NCBI RefSeq assembly: GCF_032118995.1
Contig: NC_092665.1
Coordinates: forward strand, 15,272,012 to 15,336,011
Direction of reading: 5' to 3'
DNA from: Asterias amurensis
Lineage: Eukaryota; Echinodermata; Asteroidea; Forcipulatida; Asteriidae
Length of the DNA stretch: 64,000 nucleotides
Both the position numbers and the translations under genes were made by a program. Each line of letters opens with the position of its first letter. The first letter of the stretch is position 1. Of this stretch, positions 45,101 to 58,111 are shown in pieces. The notes below the pieces were generated by a model that was given only the letters and a program-made list of their open reading frames with translations, made no database searches and was not told the DNA's origin.

Positions 45101-47303
45101 CTGTGACTTTATCAGAAAAAGACCTTCCCTCAAACTCCCTTAAACTTTTCATTTTATAAAGCATTTTTAAGAAGTAAATCCCAAACCACTTCAAATATTT
45201 CAGAGACTTTGCGACTTTTCCCGACATGTTTTTAGTAATCGCACATACAAAGCATCACCTTGGATACTGAATAAAATGTCGAAAGACCTAATAACGTTCC
45301 AACTCATCCTTCGAAGTTTTCAAAAGAGAGCTTGTTTCCCCCCATGAACAGTTAAGTTTACTAAGCCTTCAAGAGACCTTCATCTTTCTCTTAACAAGCG
45401 TACTTTAGTATTTAGCTTAGATAATCCTCTTTTTTTTTTTATAAATAAAAGTATTTCATCAAAAAAGGATTTTTGATACAAGCTGAGTTGGCGTCCACTT
45501 GTGAGGAATTATTTCTTCAGAATTGATTATTTTCATGGAGTTTTTTGTTGATGTTAAGCGATGAAAGCAGCTGACATATCCCTCAAGTGGTTTGAAGATT
45601 GATCAAATGATGTCGTTCGGCAGATCAAAGGATTTTCCTTTTCAGAGGAATGCTATTAACAGACCTTCTTTTCTTCCATTAGCGCTTTTACAACAGTTAT
45701 ACAAAAACTACTTAAAGTACATAAATATTCTTTTGAGATTGAGAACAGTTTTGATAATGTTCACATTTGGTGAAGTTCTAAAGTCTCTATAGGACGAGTG
45801 TTCCATAACCTTGATGCCAAACTAGCAATGCAAAGGTCTCAGGTTCGAATCTCACCCGAGTGATTCACCTGTGGATTTTTAACTTTTTTTTACAGAACAC
45901 AGGAAAGAAACGAGTATACAGTGCTTGGTGTTAGGGTTATGAAGGCATTGGTGTTAGGGTTTAAAAACAAATTCTATTCTTTATTATCCTGATGCAAAAA
46001 AAAAAATATATATATATATATAATTTATGTCTGTTAAAACTGGAAAAGGTTGCGTAAAGGAATGACTGTTTTGTTCTCGTTGTTGTGGTATTTTCCTCCT
46101 AAAAATGAGTATTTTTGACTGTGAAGTTTGAGATGGTTGGTTTGGATAAAACTACAGGACAGAAACATCTTTTTGTAATAATTAAGCCTTTTTCTCTAAT
46201 GGTCATCTAGTCTTGCCTAGACTGTTTTGTCGCGATTACTGTCTTACGTAACACAAAAACCTGCGGGTGTTTTAAAACTTTTGATTTGTCATCTTGTTGA
46301 AGAGTTATTTCCTTCAAGCTCTCGCTGAATCTGTCAGTAGTTCCTTCATCACTGTTTCTCAGCAGCTGGTCATTGACATTCCTCCATTAAAAAAACCCAA
46401 TCCTAAATAATCCCAAGAGGTTGGTCGTTCAGAATTAAGCTTTATCAACCATTCAGAGAAAAGGAAATCTCTTTGATTGTTGGGCGATCTGTCACATCAC
46501 TTGTGGAAATCTCCCTAAACGATTTCATGTTTAGGCTGTTTTTGTTTGCTTGCGGATTCATTTATCCTGATTAGCTGCTTGCAAACGTTTTAGTTTTGAG
46601 CTATTTTTTGTTGTTTTGCTGAGCTGTTATATTCATGTGGGAGTATTTAAAGCCGTAATCAGCAATTACAAAATAAAAAGCTGGATTTATCTCCCTTAAT
46701 CTGATGATTTGGGGGGATTAAGGGGATTCCCATCTAAGCTGGAAATGTCATCCCTAATGAGAAGAAAGTTTAATCATTTAGACACTTGTTCCGTCGGTAT
46801 AATGCGGAAGTTGGGCAATTCAGTTTTAGGGTTATTAAGAACTTATCCTACATGTGTACCTGAGAACTAAAAGTACATGTCTCTCACGCAGAGTGTCAGA
46901 CTAAATCATAATCCAGGTTTTGAAACTGTTTCTCTTTTTTTTTTCTTTTAAGAAGTGCTTGGATCCTATTCTGTGCAGTAAAAATGGAACATTCCATTGG
47001 TATAAAACTTGAGTTTAGGCTTCTACAGATTCCCACCAGTAATTAGGTGTTTTAATTAGTTAGGTTGGACATGATGTCGTGACAGGTAGCTTTCCTATCC
47101 TATTTTGTATGCACCTGTGATTTCCATTGTGTTTGAAGATAATGGGGAAGATTTTGACATGTCAAGCGTGGGGCACGCTTCTATCTTGAGAGGGGAGCAT
47201 GCTGGCTTGTTTAAGATGAAGTTGTTTTCATCCAGTGGGTAATGTTACCATTCTTAAGATTGGGAATTATTTCGTGGGGAAGATGTGACAGTGTGTGAAT
47301 TTC
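42154..47303. other. Intergenic, no gene recognised
   Basis: About 5 kb of largely unique A+T-rich sequence. Observed: a 33-bp direct repeat at 42399-42431 and 42851-42883; homopolymer runs near 44472 and 45430; (TA)n at about 46009-46022; and a tRNA-like SINE scrap at about 45815-45960 (ggtctcaggttcgaatctca). The 64-codon frame at 43546 has a hydrophobic stretch but no ATG and no family match. Confidence 0.5.
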
Positions 47304-47432
47304 AGGCCTGTATGCTACATTTTTGAAAGGGCAAGGGCACCAAGGCATTTTCTCCTTGGTACTAAGGGCACCCTATGAGAAAACTGCACATTTCTAGTGT
47401 AGCATTTCAAAGGCACAAAGGCAATGACCAGG
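47304..47432. repeat. Dispersed repeat family D (copy 3)
   Basis: ggcctgtatgctacattttt, agggcaagggcaccaaggca and aaaggcaatgaccagggag are shared with the other copies. The 3' end is replaced by a SINE-like segment. Confidence 0.7.
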
Positions 47433-47439
47433 GAGCCTG

Positions 47440-47700
47440 TGTTACTTGGGGTTATTTCCTCGCCTTTTGCCTCTAGGACCCTGGTTTGAATCGCCCCAGG
47501 GGCACTATGTGGATTTGGTTTTCAGTCCCTACCTGATTGCTAGGTTTTCCTTCGAATAATCCTCTTGAGTTTTGCTCCCAGATCTAAAACTGAAACTGAC
47601 TATTTCTCCATGGGCGGTTATTGACTAGTGATTAAGTTCGCTTTTGCGGAGAGTCCTTGGCTTCACAGCCAGATTTAATAATTGAAATGAAACTAAATTA
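47440..47700 (+). mobile_element. tRNA-derived SINE-like fragment
   Basis: gaccctggtttgaatcgccc (B-box-like) is followed by a body with tttccttcgaataatcctct and gagagtccttggcttcac. The body and tail phrases recur near 20370-20515 and 52570-52640, the latter ending in an (aaatg)n tail. Confidence 0.55.
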
Positions 47701-49091
47701 AAGTCGTACCTTGAGACATAGTTATCTTGAAGGACTGCCTCAACATTTTGGAAGATTCAATGACAAAGATCAATGAACCAAGTTGTATGTACTTCATCAA
47801 TAGTTACCCCGTGAATCCAAAAGTAGGCCAGGGGCGTTGTCGAGACTCGGGGAACTAAACAAGTTAATCGAGTCAGTTTACGAAACCAATTTAAGTCTCG
47901 TTCTCCTCCGTCCCCAGCCGATCATCTCTAGAGTATTGGAGATCACTCAGAACGAACTCACCTGTGCCTAACGAGCAACAAAACATATTGGGGTCCAGGA
48001 GAACTGACACATGCACACATACTAAAAATTCCTGCGCTCCGATGAGCTGTTACCGACACGGCCTGTCATTTTCTTTCCCCAATAGTCCCGCTTCGTCCCC
48101 CACTACACCCGGCCCTCTATGACCCTCAAATTCTTCCTTCGGATAGAATCAGAACAAGAACCATCTACGTTCTCGCAGTCCCTCCTCCCCCCCCCCCCTT
48201 CAAGAATTTCCCCGAACAAATTGGATGACCTGATCTCTCACCTAATCGAAGAACACGGGGGAGTAATTGATGTAGAGATTGTTCCCAAAAGTTTAATTTT
48301 CCAGGGTGTCGGCTTAGACCTGCTCTCTTATACTTTGCTTAACTCACCGACCCTCCTTGAATTTCCAATTTTATGCTGGATTTAGTCGAAACGCTTATTG
48401 TTTTTTTACAATGTAGATATTCAACTAGTTTGTGGCTGTAGCGTGCCGGGAATTGCAAAAGGATTAGGGACTTGGGTTTCAAATTAAGAAACATAATGTG
48501 ACGGAAATTTGTACGGAGGGTCTGGTGGTAGAGAAACGAGGGTTGAGACAAATTGTCTCGGGAATTAAGGAGGGATTCAAGATCGAAGTCCGTGGAAGCC
48601 ATCTGGCTCCTAGCGGGAGGACACTTGTATTTGACTCAGTAATTCTGCCTGACGTTGCATTAAGTCTCTTATGATCCACTCAACATGTTGTTCTCCGTCT
48701 TTTGGGCTCCAGGGCAGAAACTTGCGGTATGCAACCCCTCGAAACCAAATTTGAACCAAAATCAAAACAACCATTTTAATCAAATACTGGGTTTTTTCCT
48801 TGGTTTTTTTTCAGTCGTCAGTTTAAATTTCAATTTCATTGAGCCACTTAGGCACCCACAGGCCTCCAATCATGGCACCCCTACAATTGCCTTGGTGCCC
48901 TGTGGTTTTGCTGTGGTGCCCTTTGCAAGGTTTTCACAGAAGTTTACATTTTCCCCATAAAAAGGCCCATTACCAGAGAAAAAATGTTGTGTCCCATCCA
49001 GAGCCAAGTTCAAGGTATATGCTAAGCACAAAAAAATGATGCTTACAAGAGTAGGATTTTCAACTGAAAAACGATTAAACGTACAATCTCT
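47701..49091. other. Intergenic; slightly GC-richer segment, no gene
   Basis: About 47820-48200 has higher G+C and a poly(C) run (48189-48199). A family-D-related piece covers 48842-49018. The frame 48119-48385 shows no recognisable domain and lacks a splice or start context that I trust. Confidence 0.45.
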
Positions 49092-49092
49092 T

Positions 49093-49410
49093 TTAAAGGA
49101 GTGGACACTTGGTATTTACTCTAAATTATTATTAGCATAAAACCTCACTTGGTAACAAGTAATGGGGAGAGGTTGATAGTATAAAACATTGTGAGAAACG
49201 GCTCCCTCTGAAGTGACGTAGTTTTTGAGAAAGAAGTAATTTTCCGCAAATTTGATTTTGAGGTCTCGAAATCAAGCATCTGAAAGCACACAACTTTGTG
49301 TGACAAGGATGTTTGTTATTTCATTATTATCACGCAACTTCAACGACCAATTGAACTCAAATTTTCACAGGTTTGTTATTTTATGCATATGTTGAGTCTA
49401 GTGTCTTTAA
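49093..49410 (+). mobile_element. TTAA-flanked MITE, family B (copy 3, internally deleted)
   Basis: Starts TTAAAGGAGTGGACACTTGG and ends tctagtgtctttaa. It lost one arm of the internal palindrome and part of the 3' region. Confidence 0.8.
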
Positions 49411-49462
49411 CTGGTAGATGGTACCCTACTCATTAAGCTTGAAATCGTTGATCAAATTGCTG

Positions 49463-49841
49463 TTAAAGACAGTGTACACTATTGGTAATTGTCAAAGACC
49501 AGTCTTCTCACTTGGTGTATCTCAACATATGCATAAAATAACAAACCTGTGAAAATTTGAGCTTGATCGGTCGTCGGAATTGCGAGATAACTATGAAAGA
49601 AAAAACACCCTTGTCACACGAAGTTGTGTGCTTTCAGATGCTTAATTTCGAGACCTCAAGTTCTAAACTTAAGGTCTCGAAATCAAATTTGTGGAAAATT
49701 ACTTCTTTCTCCTAAACTAGGTCACTTCAGAAGGAGCTGACTCTCACAATGTTTTATACCATCAACCATTACTCATTACCAAGTAAGGTTTTATGCCAAT
49801 AATTATTTTGAGTAATTGCCAATAGTGCCCACTGCCTTTAA
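49463..49841 (-). mobile_element. TTAA-flanked MITE, family B (copy 4, reverse)
   Basis: Runs from TTAAAGACAGTGTACACTAT to atagtgcccactgcctttaa, opposite in orientation to copy 3 only 52 bp away. The pair forms a large inverted repeat. Confidence 0.85.
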
Positions 49842-50360
49842 GCAGCGCTGTGAAAGTGGGTCACAGGTACCACATACCATGTCAGTGTGTGGTGTAATTT
49901 TGTTGTGGCTTGTTTGACATGCTATTATGTGCTTTTCATTTGAATTTGATAGGCCTGTACCCAGAATTGTTAAGTGCGCCCTCTCTGTCCAACTCAGCTT
50001 AGTTTAGGATCTTATTTCCTGATGTACCGTTAGTTATTATTTATAGCATTCGGGAGGAATGTGTTCTTTTTGCACGTAAAGCTCGGTCACTTTGAAATTT
50101 CTCTGAATTTGCAACTCACCTATAAACCAATCGAGAGAATGAAGTTTGTACAGTATAAGTGGGTACATTCCCGCAAGATCCCCCATGCTGACCTTCTGAC
50201 CCCGAGAAACAATGCTCAGTTTTCGTTACCATTTGGCCATCAATCTTCCAACGTTATATGAGGAAAAGATAGTTTTAAGTCTGTCCTGAAGCTTGCACAT
50301 TCGCCTGAAAATGCTTAGAAGTTTGTACTCTCCCCCCCCAATAACACCCGTATGTTCTGC
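49842..50360. other. Intergenic, no gene recognised
   Basis: Unique sequence with a partial ccctctctgtcc tract and a C-run at 50332-50339. No supported feature. Confidence 0.5.
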
Positions 50361-50491
50361 AGGCCTGTATGATTGATTTTGAAAGGGCAAGGGCACCAAG
50401 GCATTTTCTCCTTGGTACTAAAGAAACTGTAAATGACCAGGGGGCATGTAGACAATCGCCTTCGTTGCCTCCGTGAAGTATCAGACTTGTT
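50361..50491. repeat. Dispersed repeat family D (copy 4)
   Basis: aggcctgtatgattgatttt to ttgcctccgtgaagtatcag, with an internal deletion of about 40 bp relative to copy 2. Confidence 0.7.
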
Positions 50492-50985
50492 CTGCCAACC
50501 CTTAGTCAAAAGTAAGGGTGTCGGAAGTCGGAATTGTAACCAACAAAACTCTATAGGCCCTATATTACACAAAACGTGGCGTCAATAAGGTACAGACCCA
50601 ACTCCCCCCCCCCCCCCCCACCCCACTTCAACCCAAATTGTCATAACTCATTGACTGATACCAATATTGTGATAAAACATCCTAATCTATATATTAATGA
50701 AATTGTACCAGTATTATGTCACCTCCAAAACCCCCATCTCAAGATTTATGACTCGAAAAAACCTGTCAGGGTGTTAATAATTAGGGGTCATTTACTGGTC
50801 ATAAAATCCCCCCCCCCTTTTTGAAATCAGAGAATTGACACCTGGTGTCACCATTTTATTGGACTTTTGTCATTTACTATTTATTTATTACAATGGGAGA
50901 CCCATTCACATGGATCTTGTGGGTTGGTCACTTGTTACAGGGGGATGACCCTGGATTTTATGTCCACGGGGAAAGAAAGGCTCCT

Positions 50986-51223
50986 GGGCCCAATTTCAAA
51001 GAGCTGCTAAGCACAAAAATTTGCTTAGCATGAAATTTTGGCCTTCTAGAATTTCTAACAAAATTTCCTTGTGATTTTCAGGATAAGCTGAATATCAGCA
51101 CAGGCAATAAATGTTTACGCATCAAATGGAAATTTTGTTGGGTATCATGTTTTTTTTTTTTCAAGGAAGAAATTTGATGCTAAGAAAATTTTTGTGCTTA
51201 GCAGCTCTTTGAAATTGGGCCCT
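50986..51223. mobile_element. Foldback element, family H
   Basis: Left gggcccaatttcaaagagct and right agctctttgaaattgggccc are perfect 20-bp inverted repeats. The similarity continues inward (gctaagcacaaaaattt / aaatttttgtgcttagc). Diverged relatives occur at 9896, 35700, 41147 and 53806. Confidence 0.85.
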
Positions 51224-51247
51224 GGTTGTTGAATGTTCAAGAGGGCA

Positions 51248-51336
51248 CGCCTGACTTCATGGAGGCAGCAAAGGCAATTGCCTCCATGCCCCCTGGTCAT
51301 TGCCTTGGTGCACTTGAAATTCTCCAGTACAAATTT
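51248..51336 (-). repeat. Dispersed repeat family D fragment (reverse)
   Basis: cctgacttcatggaggcagc, gccccctggtcattgccttg and gcacttgaaattctcca match other copies in reverse complement. Confidence 0.65.
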
Positions 51337-51349
51337 AGTATTTTAGTTT

Positions 51350-51902
51350 ACTATCATTTTTACACGCTAAAATGACTTTTGTCTCACTAAGACAAACAAT
51401 ATTTGTGTGACTTGTTTTACTCATTTCTCAAAAAACTACAGCACCTCAGCAAGTAATATTTTCAGGGAAGCTTGCTACTATCATTATCTTCAAACTGTGT
51501 CAGTTTAGTGTAAATCTGTGGACATTGTGTTTTGTGTTCTACAAAAAGTACCCAAATCCTTTAAAGGGTCTATGTAACTTTTGTAGGACAAAAAACACAA
51601 TGTCCACAGATTAACATTAAACTTACACAGTTTGAAGATAATGATAGTAGAAAGCTTCCCTGAAAATATTACGTGCTGAGGTGCTGTAGTTTTTGGGAAG
51701 TGAGTAAAACAACGTCATGAGACGAAAATTATTTTAATTATTTACAAACGTATTTTCATGACATTGTTTTACTCCTTTCTCAAAAACTACAGCACCTCAG
51801 TAAGTAATATTTGAAGGGAAGCTTTAAACTATCATTATCTTCAAACCCTATAAGTTTAATGTAAATCTATGGACATTTTGAAAAGGTACCCAAATCCTTT
51901 AA
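51350..51902. mobile_element. Two family-F MITEs in head-to-tail/inverted contact
   Basis: A reversed copy ends in cccaaatcctttaa at 51564, and a forward copy starts TTAAAGGGTCTATGTAACTT at 51561. They share one TTAA. The second ends ggtacccaaatcctttaa at 51902 and is itself palindromic (about 140-bp arms). Confidence 0.8.
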
Positions 51903-52267
51903 GGGAAGGTTGCAAGGTTGGCTCTTTTTTAGCTTGTATGGTGTGATAAAAACGATTGAAATCTTCCATTCATCTGTCATCGGTTCTAATATCACAGTGT
52001 GTTTTGTATCCATCACTTTGGAAAAAATAGCGATAACATTTTTCTTGAGCTCTGGCATACCACTGGGGAGTCCTTTGAGAAATGTTTTTCCTGAAAATAA
52101 TAGCAATTCTGTTGGGATTAACAATCAACTTAATGTGTTTGTTGAGAATGATCTGTGACTAAAGATTTTTGCGCCTGTCAATAACGGGCAACATGTGTAA
52201 CTCAAAGAGCCATCAACGTCTCCTAGGTTTAAAGGGAAGGTTTAAGTTTGGTAATCCCTCTTGAAAT

Positions 52268-52650
52268 TATAGGCACTGAACACTATTAGGTAATTACCTA
52301 CAATAATTGTTAGCATATAAACTTACTTTGTAACGAGCAATGGAGAGTTGATGATATTATAAAACATTGTGAGAAACCCCTCCCTTTGAAATAACATATT
52401 TTTGTGAGAAAGAGGTAACTTCACACTAAAATATTTGAATTTGAAAAAGACTTCAGGCCTGAAGTTTTTTTCAGTCTTCTAAAACCACACAAATTTGTGC
52501 AGCAAGTTTTTTTTTTTTTTCTTTTGCAACTTTGATGACCAATTGAGTCCATGTTTTGGGGTGAAAGTTCTGTTCTCTTTTCTGAGAGTCCTTGGCTTCA
52601 CGACCAGAATAAATTAAATGAAATGAAATGAACTGAAATGAAATGAGTTT
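52268..52650 (+). mobile_element. Diverged family-B element followed by SINE tail
   Basis: aggcactgaacactattagg and aaaacattgtgagaaac identify family B. It breaks at about 52555 into gagagtccttggcttcacga and an (aaatg)n tail shared with the SINE near 47640. Confidence 0.6.
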
Positions 52651-55020
52651 TCAGCTGCCTTTCCTGGCTTCCAACATGCAACTTTGTAGTTTATCGCGAT
52701 AGAAAATCCAAGTTTCAACACTTAGCAGAGTCTTTCTCAAATCCAGCAGAGTCTTTCTCAAATCCAGACATTGGAAAAAAGAAAACCTTCAAGTAGTCGC
52801 TCATATCTCAGCTTGATTCAAACTGTCATCAGCTTAACATTAGGCCATTTTCAAGGCGGTAAAATGTAAACATTTTAAAGGTCAAGACGGTACGTTTTCA
52901 AGACCATGTTATTTTCTCTTCATAAATCCCATAAAACCACGACCAAATTCACACGCTTTTACGGCCTAGACTTTTTCATATGATCAAATAACAGAAGCCG
53001 ACAGCTTATTTTAAACCAGTGACCCGTTAAATAGGTTTGCTTCCCAATTACATACAGGAGCCCGTAAAAAAAAAAAAAGGGGGGGAAGATTAAAATAGAA
53101 ACCGATACATTTGAAAATCGTCGTAAATCTGCTGATGGAGTGTGTAGTCTGGTAGCGCTAACAAGGACAAGGAAGTCTGTGTTGTGCTCAGCCATAATTA
53201 CATGGCTATTGAAAAGTAGTGTCTAAAGTGCTTTTTATTAGTATTTTTTTCTGGGGCAAGAACAGTTCCTTCATTCATTCCAGTCAGCGCCACTTTATTA
53301 CTCCAAAGGGAAATTGCAGCAATTTGTTCAGTCAGAGGACAATTTGTTAATTTCACGGACTTGTTGGTTTTTAAAGGTTTTTTTTTTACCACAAGAATTC
53401 CAATGTTACTGGACTCTAAAATAACTTGACTAAAATGAATTTAAGGATTCGTACCAATAGGTTACTATATTCAGGCATGCAACTCTTCCGCGTTTCCGCC
53501 GCGTTTTTGTTTGTTTTTTAAACGTGAAAAAAGAAAAAGAAAGAAAAAAAAAATGTTTTTTTTGTTTAGCCTAATATATGCCTGGCATTAACAGTGTACA
53601 ACTACAATCATGTAAAATAAGCCTAGTACATGCCAAAAAAGCACCGAAGAGCATAATAAACCTCAACATTTTCTAGGGTATCATTGTGGGTATCATGTCC
53701 CGTGGCGTTTCGGCTGCCTCGCTCCGCATTTGCGTTGTGCCTTTGAAAATGTTCCTCTTTTTTTTCAACGGGCAGTTGCATGCCTGTATTTTAGGTATGC
53801 AATTTTTCAGCTGATCAGATCCCAATTTCATGACTCTGCTTACTACGAAATTATGTGCTTGCTTACAGGCGGGCGAGCACTGAATTTATGCACTAGGTGT
53901 GCACTAGGTGTGTTGTGAATGGCTAGTTAGCGTAAAGTATGCAAGCCCACAAGCAGAAATTCTCTGCTAGCCTTTGAAATACAGAGCACAGAATTCCCTG
54001 CTTCCGTTGGTGCTGATGGTAAGCAGAGCCATGAATTTGGGCCAAGCTCATTCCCTTGTTTTGGGGTTTCCTAGCTTTGCCACAAAAAAAATGGAGAAAA
54101 AAAAAATACAGTGCAAACTTACAAAATTCTTGCTGTGGATTTTCTCAAAATCTCCTTGAGCCTTCAAAATTTCTTGAAAGAAAGTAGAAAGAATTATCAA
54201 AGGAAGAAAAGAGCAGTCTAAACCTGTAGTTTTGTATTTCTGGTGAAGCTCAGACTAGTCTGCAAACCTTCTTGAATTGTAACATCTGGGAGGTTCCAGG
54301 TCTTTTTTTTTGCAAGGAAGTTATTTTCAAAAGCTTTCACATTCATTCAAATCTCACCCCTGCAAACTTGTTGTCCACCCATCCCTGGTCATCCCATGAG
54401 ACCCCATCACATTAAAGCTGCCCTTCCCATTATTGAATCCATCTTAAATTCACACTCTGGTATTTTAATGCATACATCAGACTATTTTTACGGGGAAGGA
54501 ATTTTTATCACCCGCAGAATTCCTTCTTAAAAGGCTATTGTCTCCACAACTTGTGACCCAGATTCCACTATCTAGAAAGGTGAAATGAAAAATCTTTATT
54601 GTTGGGGGTGTTTTCTCCGTAGATGTGTTTTAAAATAATTAAAATAATTTTAAAAAATTGTTAGTAATAATTAGTAGTTTTATAAGATTCAAAGGGATCA
54701 GGGAATTGTCGTTTTTTAGGCTCTGTCTGTTTTTGTTTGTTCTAGGGGCCTTTCTAAATGGCTTCTTGTTTGTACATCTTTAAGTCTGTAAAGTACTATA
54801 TAAATATTATTATTATTGCTATACCATAATGGTGTGGTCAAGAAATAGAGGTCTTAGTAAATGTCACTAATGGTCAACAGCGCAGGGTTCCCAGGAAAGC
54901 CATCTCACCACAAGTCGCCTCCCGAGATGTAACCTCTTGACAACAATCTCTGTTATTATAAACTCCTCAGTTTAAATCCTCTTCCAAAAAAGTACAAGAT
55001 CCTCTGCCCTCATCCACTGT
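52651..55020. other. Intergenic, no gene recognised
   Basis: Mostly A+T-rich, with homopolymer runs (for example 53067-53078, 53546-53556), a phrase ttagcagagtctttctcaaa duplicated at 52724-52764, and diverged family-H fragments at about 53806-54040. No exon is supported. Confidence 0.5.
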
Positions 55021-55480
55021 CTTCTCCCCCTATATAGAGGTCAACGGAACTTTTCCCTCTTCTTCACGTGATTTTCCCGCCGGGTCCAATCACCCATCGC
55101 TTGACAATACTAACGATTGTGATCCAGAACGGGTTTGGGGCCCCGGGAGCTCATTCCTCGATCTCGACAGCTCTTTTCCTATACCCTACTGGTATCCAAT
55201 CACCTTCTGGTGGTCTCACCATATGGAATTTCCATGTGTACAAACACAGACGTAATCCGCATCTTTCAAGACCGTGTAATAGGCCCTGGACCAGCTCTCG
55301 GGGACAAACGCACCCGACAGGGTCTAGTTCCGTCTCCCCTTCTCTCTCTCTCTGGTGGCTGCGGCACGGGGCAGGCACCATCTGGGCACGTGCGGACGGA
55401 CACGGGTTTAGGAGTAGAAAGACGCCGGAGTTTGCGTTCGTATTGAAACCGTTATCCCATTATGACAAGGATACAAGATA
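55021..55480. promoter_or_regulatory. GC-rich promoter-like island
   Basis: + strand: tatata at 55031-55036, an E-box cacgtg at 55065-55070, and CCAAT at about 55086 and 55196. A second cacgtg is near 55388. - strand: an ATG frame MVPAPCRSHQ... (55381 down) ends at a donor-like catatg|gtgaga near 55220. Long open frames on both strands reflect base composition. It may be a promoter with a first exon on either strand; no protein is recognised. Confidence 0.35.
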
Positions 55481-58111
55481 ATGTTCAAAGAATGGTATCC
55501 TAAAATCCAGCAGATTTCAAGGGATTTTTTCTTGTATTTTTTTTTCTTTCTTGTTCCTTGGCCTCAATTTGTGCTTCTTTTTAAATATCTTGTGTTTTTG
55601 TTTGAATTGTTCTTGATTAAGAGAAGGGGTAAAACACTCATATTGAAGTTGCTTCTTAAATATCTTATATGCCATATAACTTCCGTTATATTGGTCAGGT
55701 TTTCCCAATCCAGGTTCAACAAAGTTATAGGGAGGAAAACTTTGCACTTGAGAAAGAGTTCGTGCATCTGAACACACAAATAGTTATATGCTTTATTTTT
55801 TTCCCAAATAACTTCAATGACCAATTGAGCCCAAATTTTCACAGTTTATTTTTTATTTTTAGGTAATTGTTGGGATAATATAGTAATATAATAAAGAACA
55901 CCTAGTATAGAGCTGGTATCCGCCTAAAGAAGGCCCTCATGGTACTAGAGAAGAGAAAGACAAATTAGAACTGAGGATTGTGAGAGTACACGAAGTGAGA
56001 ATACTGGTCTTTGACAACACCAAAAGTATACCCTGATTTCAAGAGTTTGTCAGATCATTTCATTTCTACTTATATTTCCCTTCAGTTTTGAGATTTTTCA
56101 CAGACTAGAGTTCCCCTTTAAGCTATGAAAACATCTGTTCATATCACCAAATAACCAATCAGCAACCTTCCTTGGGGCTAAAGAAGCGGCTGTCATTGAT
56201 TTAAACCGACCACCCCTCAAAACTAAAATGCTTGGGATTGACACTCTGTTGGAATTTTTTTTAATTTGGTAGATTGGCTGACCAAAAGAGAGGGATTTAA
56301 TTCAAATTAAAATTGAGGTGTTAAATTTGGAGCAGATGTGTCACAGAATATATAAATCATGTGGAATGTTTCTCCGCCCAATTAAAGTGGTTATATTTGG
56401 AAAGCATATTCTTTGGGAGGTTTGTGATAATGAAATACCTTTTGATAAGTGCCAAAGATGTTCAGGACTAATTGGTGGTCAGACAAAAGTGACATAGCTG
56501 AGGAATTTGAGACTTTTATCAAATTTTGATGAATTTTTACATGCTTTTGTGTATTCTGAAGCTTACTTCTGTTGCTCTTTGTATGTGAAATAAGCCAGAA
56601 TTTTGTTTACAATATATTTGTTATTGTCAATCTCATGAAAGTTATAAATTTCAATCAAATTAAAAATAGTAGAGAAAATTCTTAATTTTTATTTTATTTT
56701 TTAATCTTTGAAGGCAAACAAATTGTAGAGGGTTATTCCTACACCAAATCTGACACTAGCTGGTCAGTGAAACTACCTTAGCGCACAGCATGACGTAATA
56801 ATGATCTGTGTAATTAAATACACAGATGTTAAGTTCCTTGTGGTTTTCTTAAATTTTTCTGTAAATCAGACCCCATCCATGGCCAGACAAAGGCCCCTCT
56901 CTGGTGGTCATTGCTTTGGTGCCCCTTAGAAATATTCCAGTAGAAATCAAAGTTTCCAATCTAGAACCCTGGTAAACCATAAATACACCCATCCTCATTT
57001 TCAAAATAGTCCTTCACAACCCCTTTTGGGGAATCCTCCTCCCCTACAAATTGAGCTGATTGTCATATTTTTGATTTTGCCGATTGTCATGTTTTTGATT
57101 TGCCAAGTTTTTCTTCTGTGGGTTCACTAATTGGGCACAGTAACCCTACCATGCCATCCTCGAGCAATTAATTCAATGAGCGCCACAACCACCCTTTTTT
57201 TCTTTGGTAAAGGTATTTTTGTTGTCTGGGCAAAAGAGTGGCGCTGAATCGGTGCCCTGACCATAGAGTAGTCTTTACTCTATGCCCTGACTGAGCCCAA
57301 CAGTAAACCCCTAGCCCTCACCCTGTCCCCATTAGTAGATCATTATCCAATGAAGTTGTACACTCTCTCTGCGGTCTCCTGCAGTTTTCAATTACCAGCG
57401 CCATTTTTTGATGAGAGATTGAGAGGTTCTGGTCATCATTATCCTCCCCTCCTCCTAGAACGAAAGAAGACCTTGAGATCCTCCCACATCCTTGAGAGAA
57501 CCAAAGAACGTTTGATTTCTTTTCGGTTTCCATCCAGACAGATGTTGGTGATTTCTTGCGACCACCCAGCCATGCTAGGCACTGTTTTCATCAAGGCATA
57601 GCTCAATAATCAAGGCAACACGAATGAAGATAACTTGTTCCAGTCCTGTTCTGAAACACTTAATTCTTAGGAGCCTTTTTCGAAACTGTCTGGTTTTCTT
57701 TAGTTCGTTTTTCTTTACGCAAGATTAAAGGGGGGATTTGTTTTTCTTTTTGATTTGTGTGTAAAGTCTTGAACATTTGAAGAATGTCCAGAACAAGATG
57801 CATGGTCCAAATCTGTCCAATTTGGATACATAGAGATTGTTCTTGTAAGAATTTTTCCTGCGATGTAGTGCTAGAATCAGAAGACTAGTTATATAGCCCT
57901 TTATCATGCTGTCAACATCTTGGTCATGTTCTCTGTTTCCAATAACAGTAATGAATTGGAACAGTAACGTTCATTGTGCAAATATGGCACCAGACTATTA
58001 TTTCGTCCAGCCTCAGTTTGGTTACAATGACTTCGAATGGAGTAAAATCAAGATGGCCACACCGTGATAAAGGTCTATACAAGAACTTGTCCTGCTGTGT
58101 ATCTACCGCTA
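55481..58111. other. Intergenic, no gene recognised
   Basis: Includes a broken family-B remnant (about 55785-56032: gaccaattgagcccaaattt, acacgaagtgagaatactgg). The rest is A+T-rich with no supported feature. Confidence 0.5.

Noticed and set aside
48119..48385. 88-codon open frame
   Set aside because: No domain, low-complexity Pro run from a poly(C) tract, no supporting promoter or splice signals.
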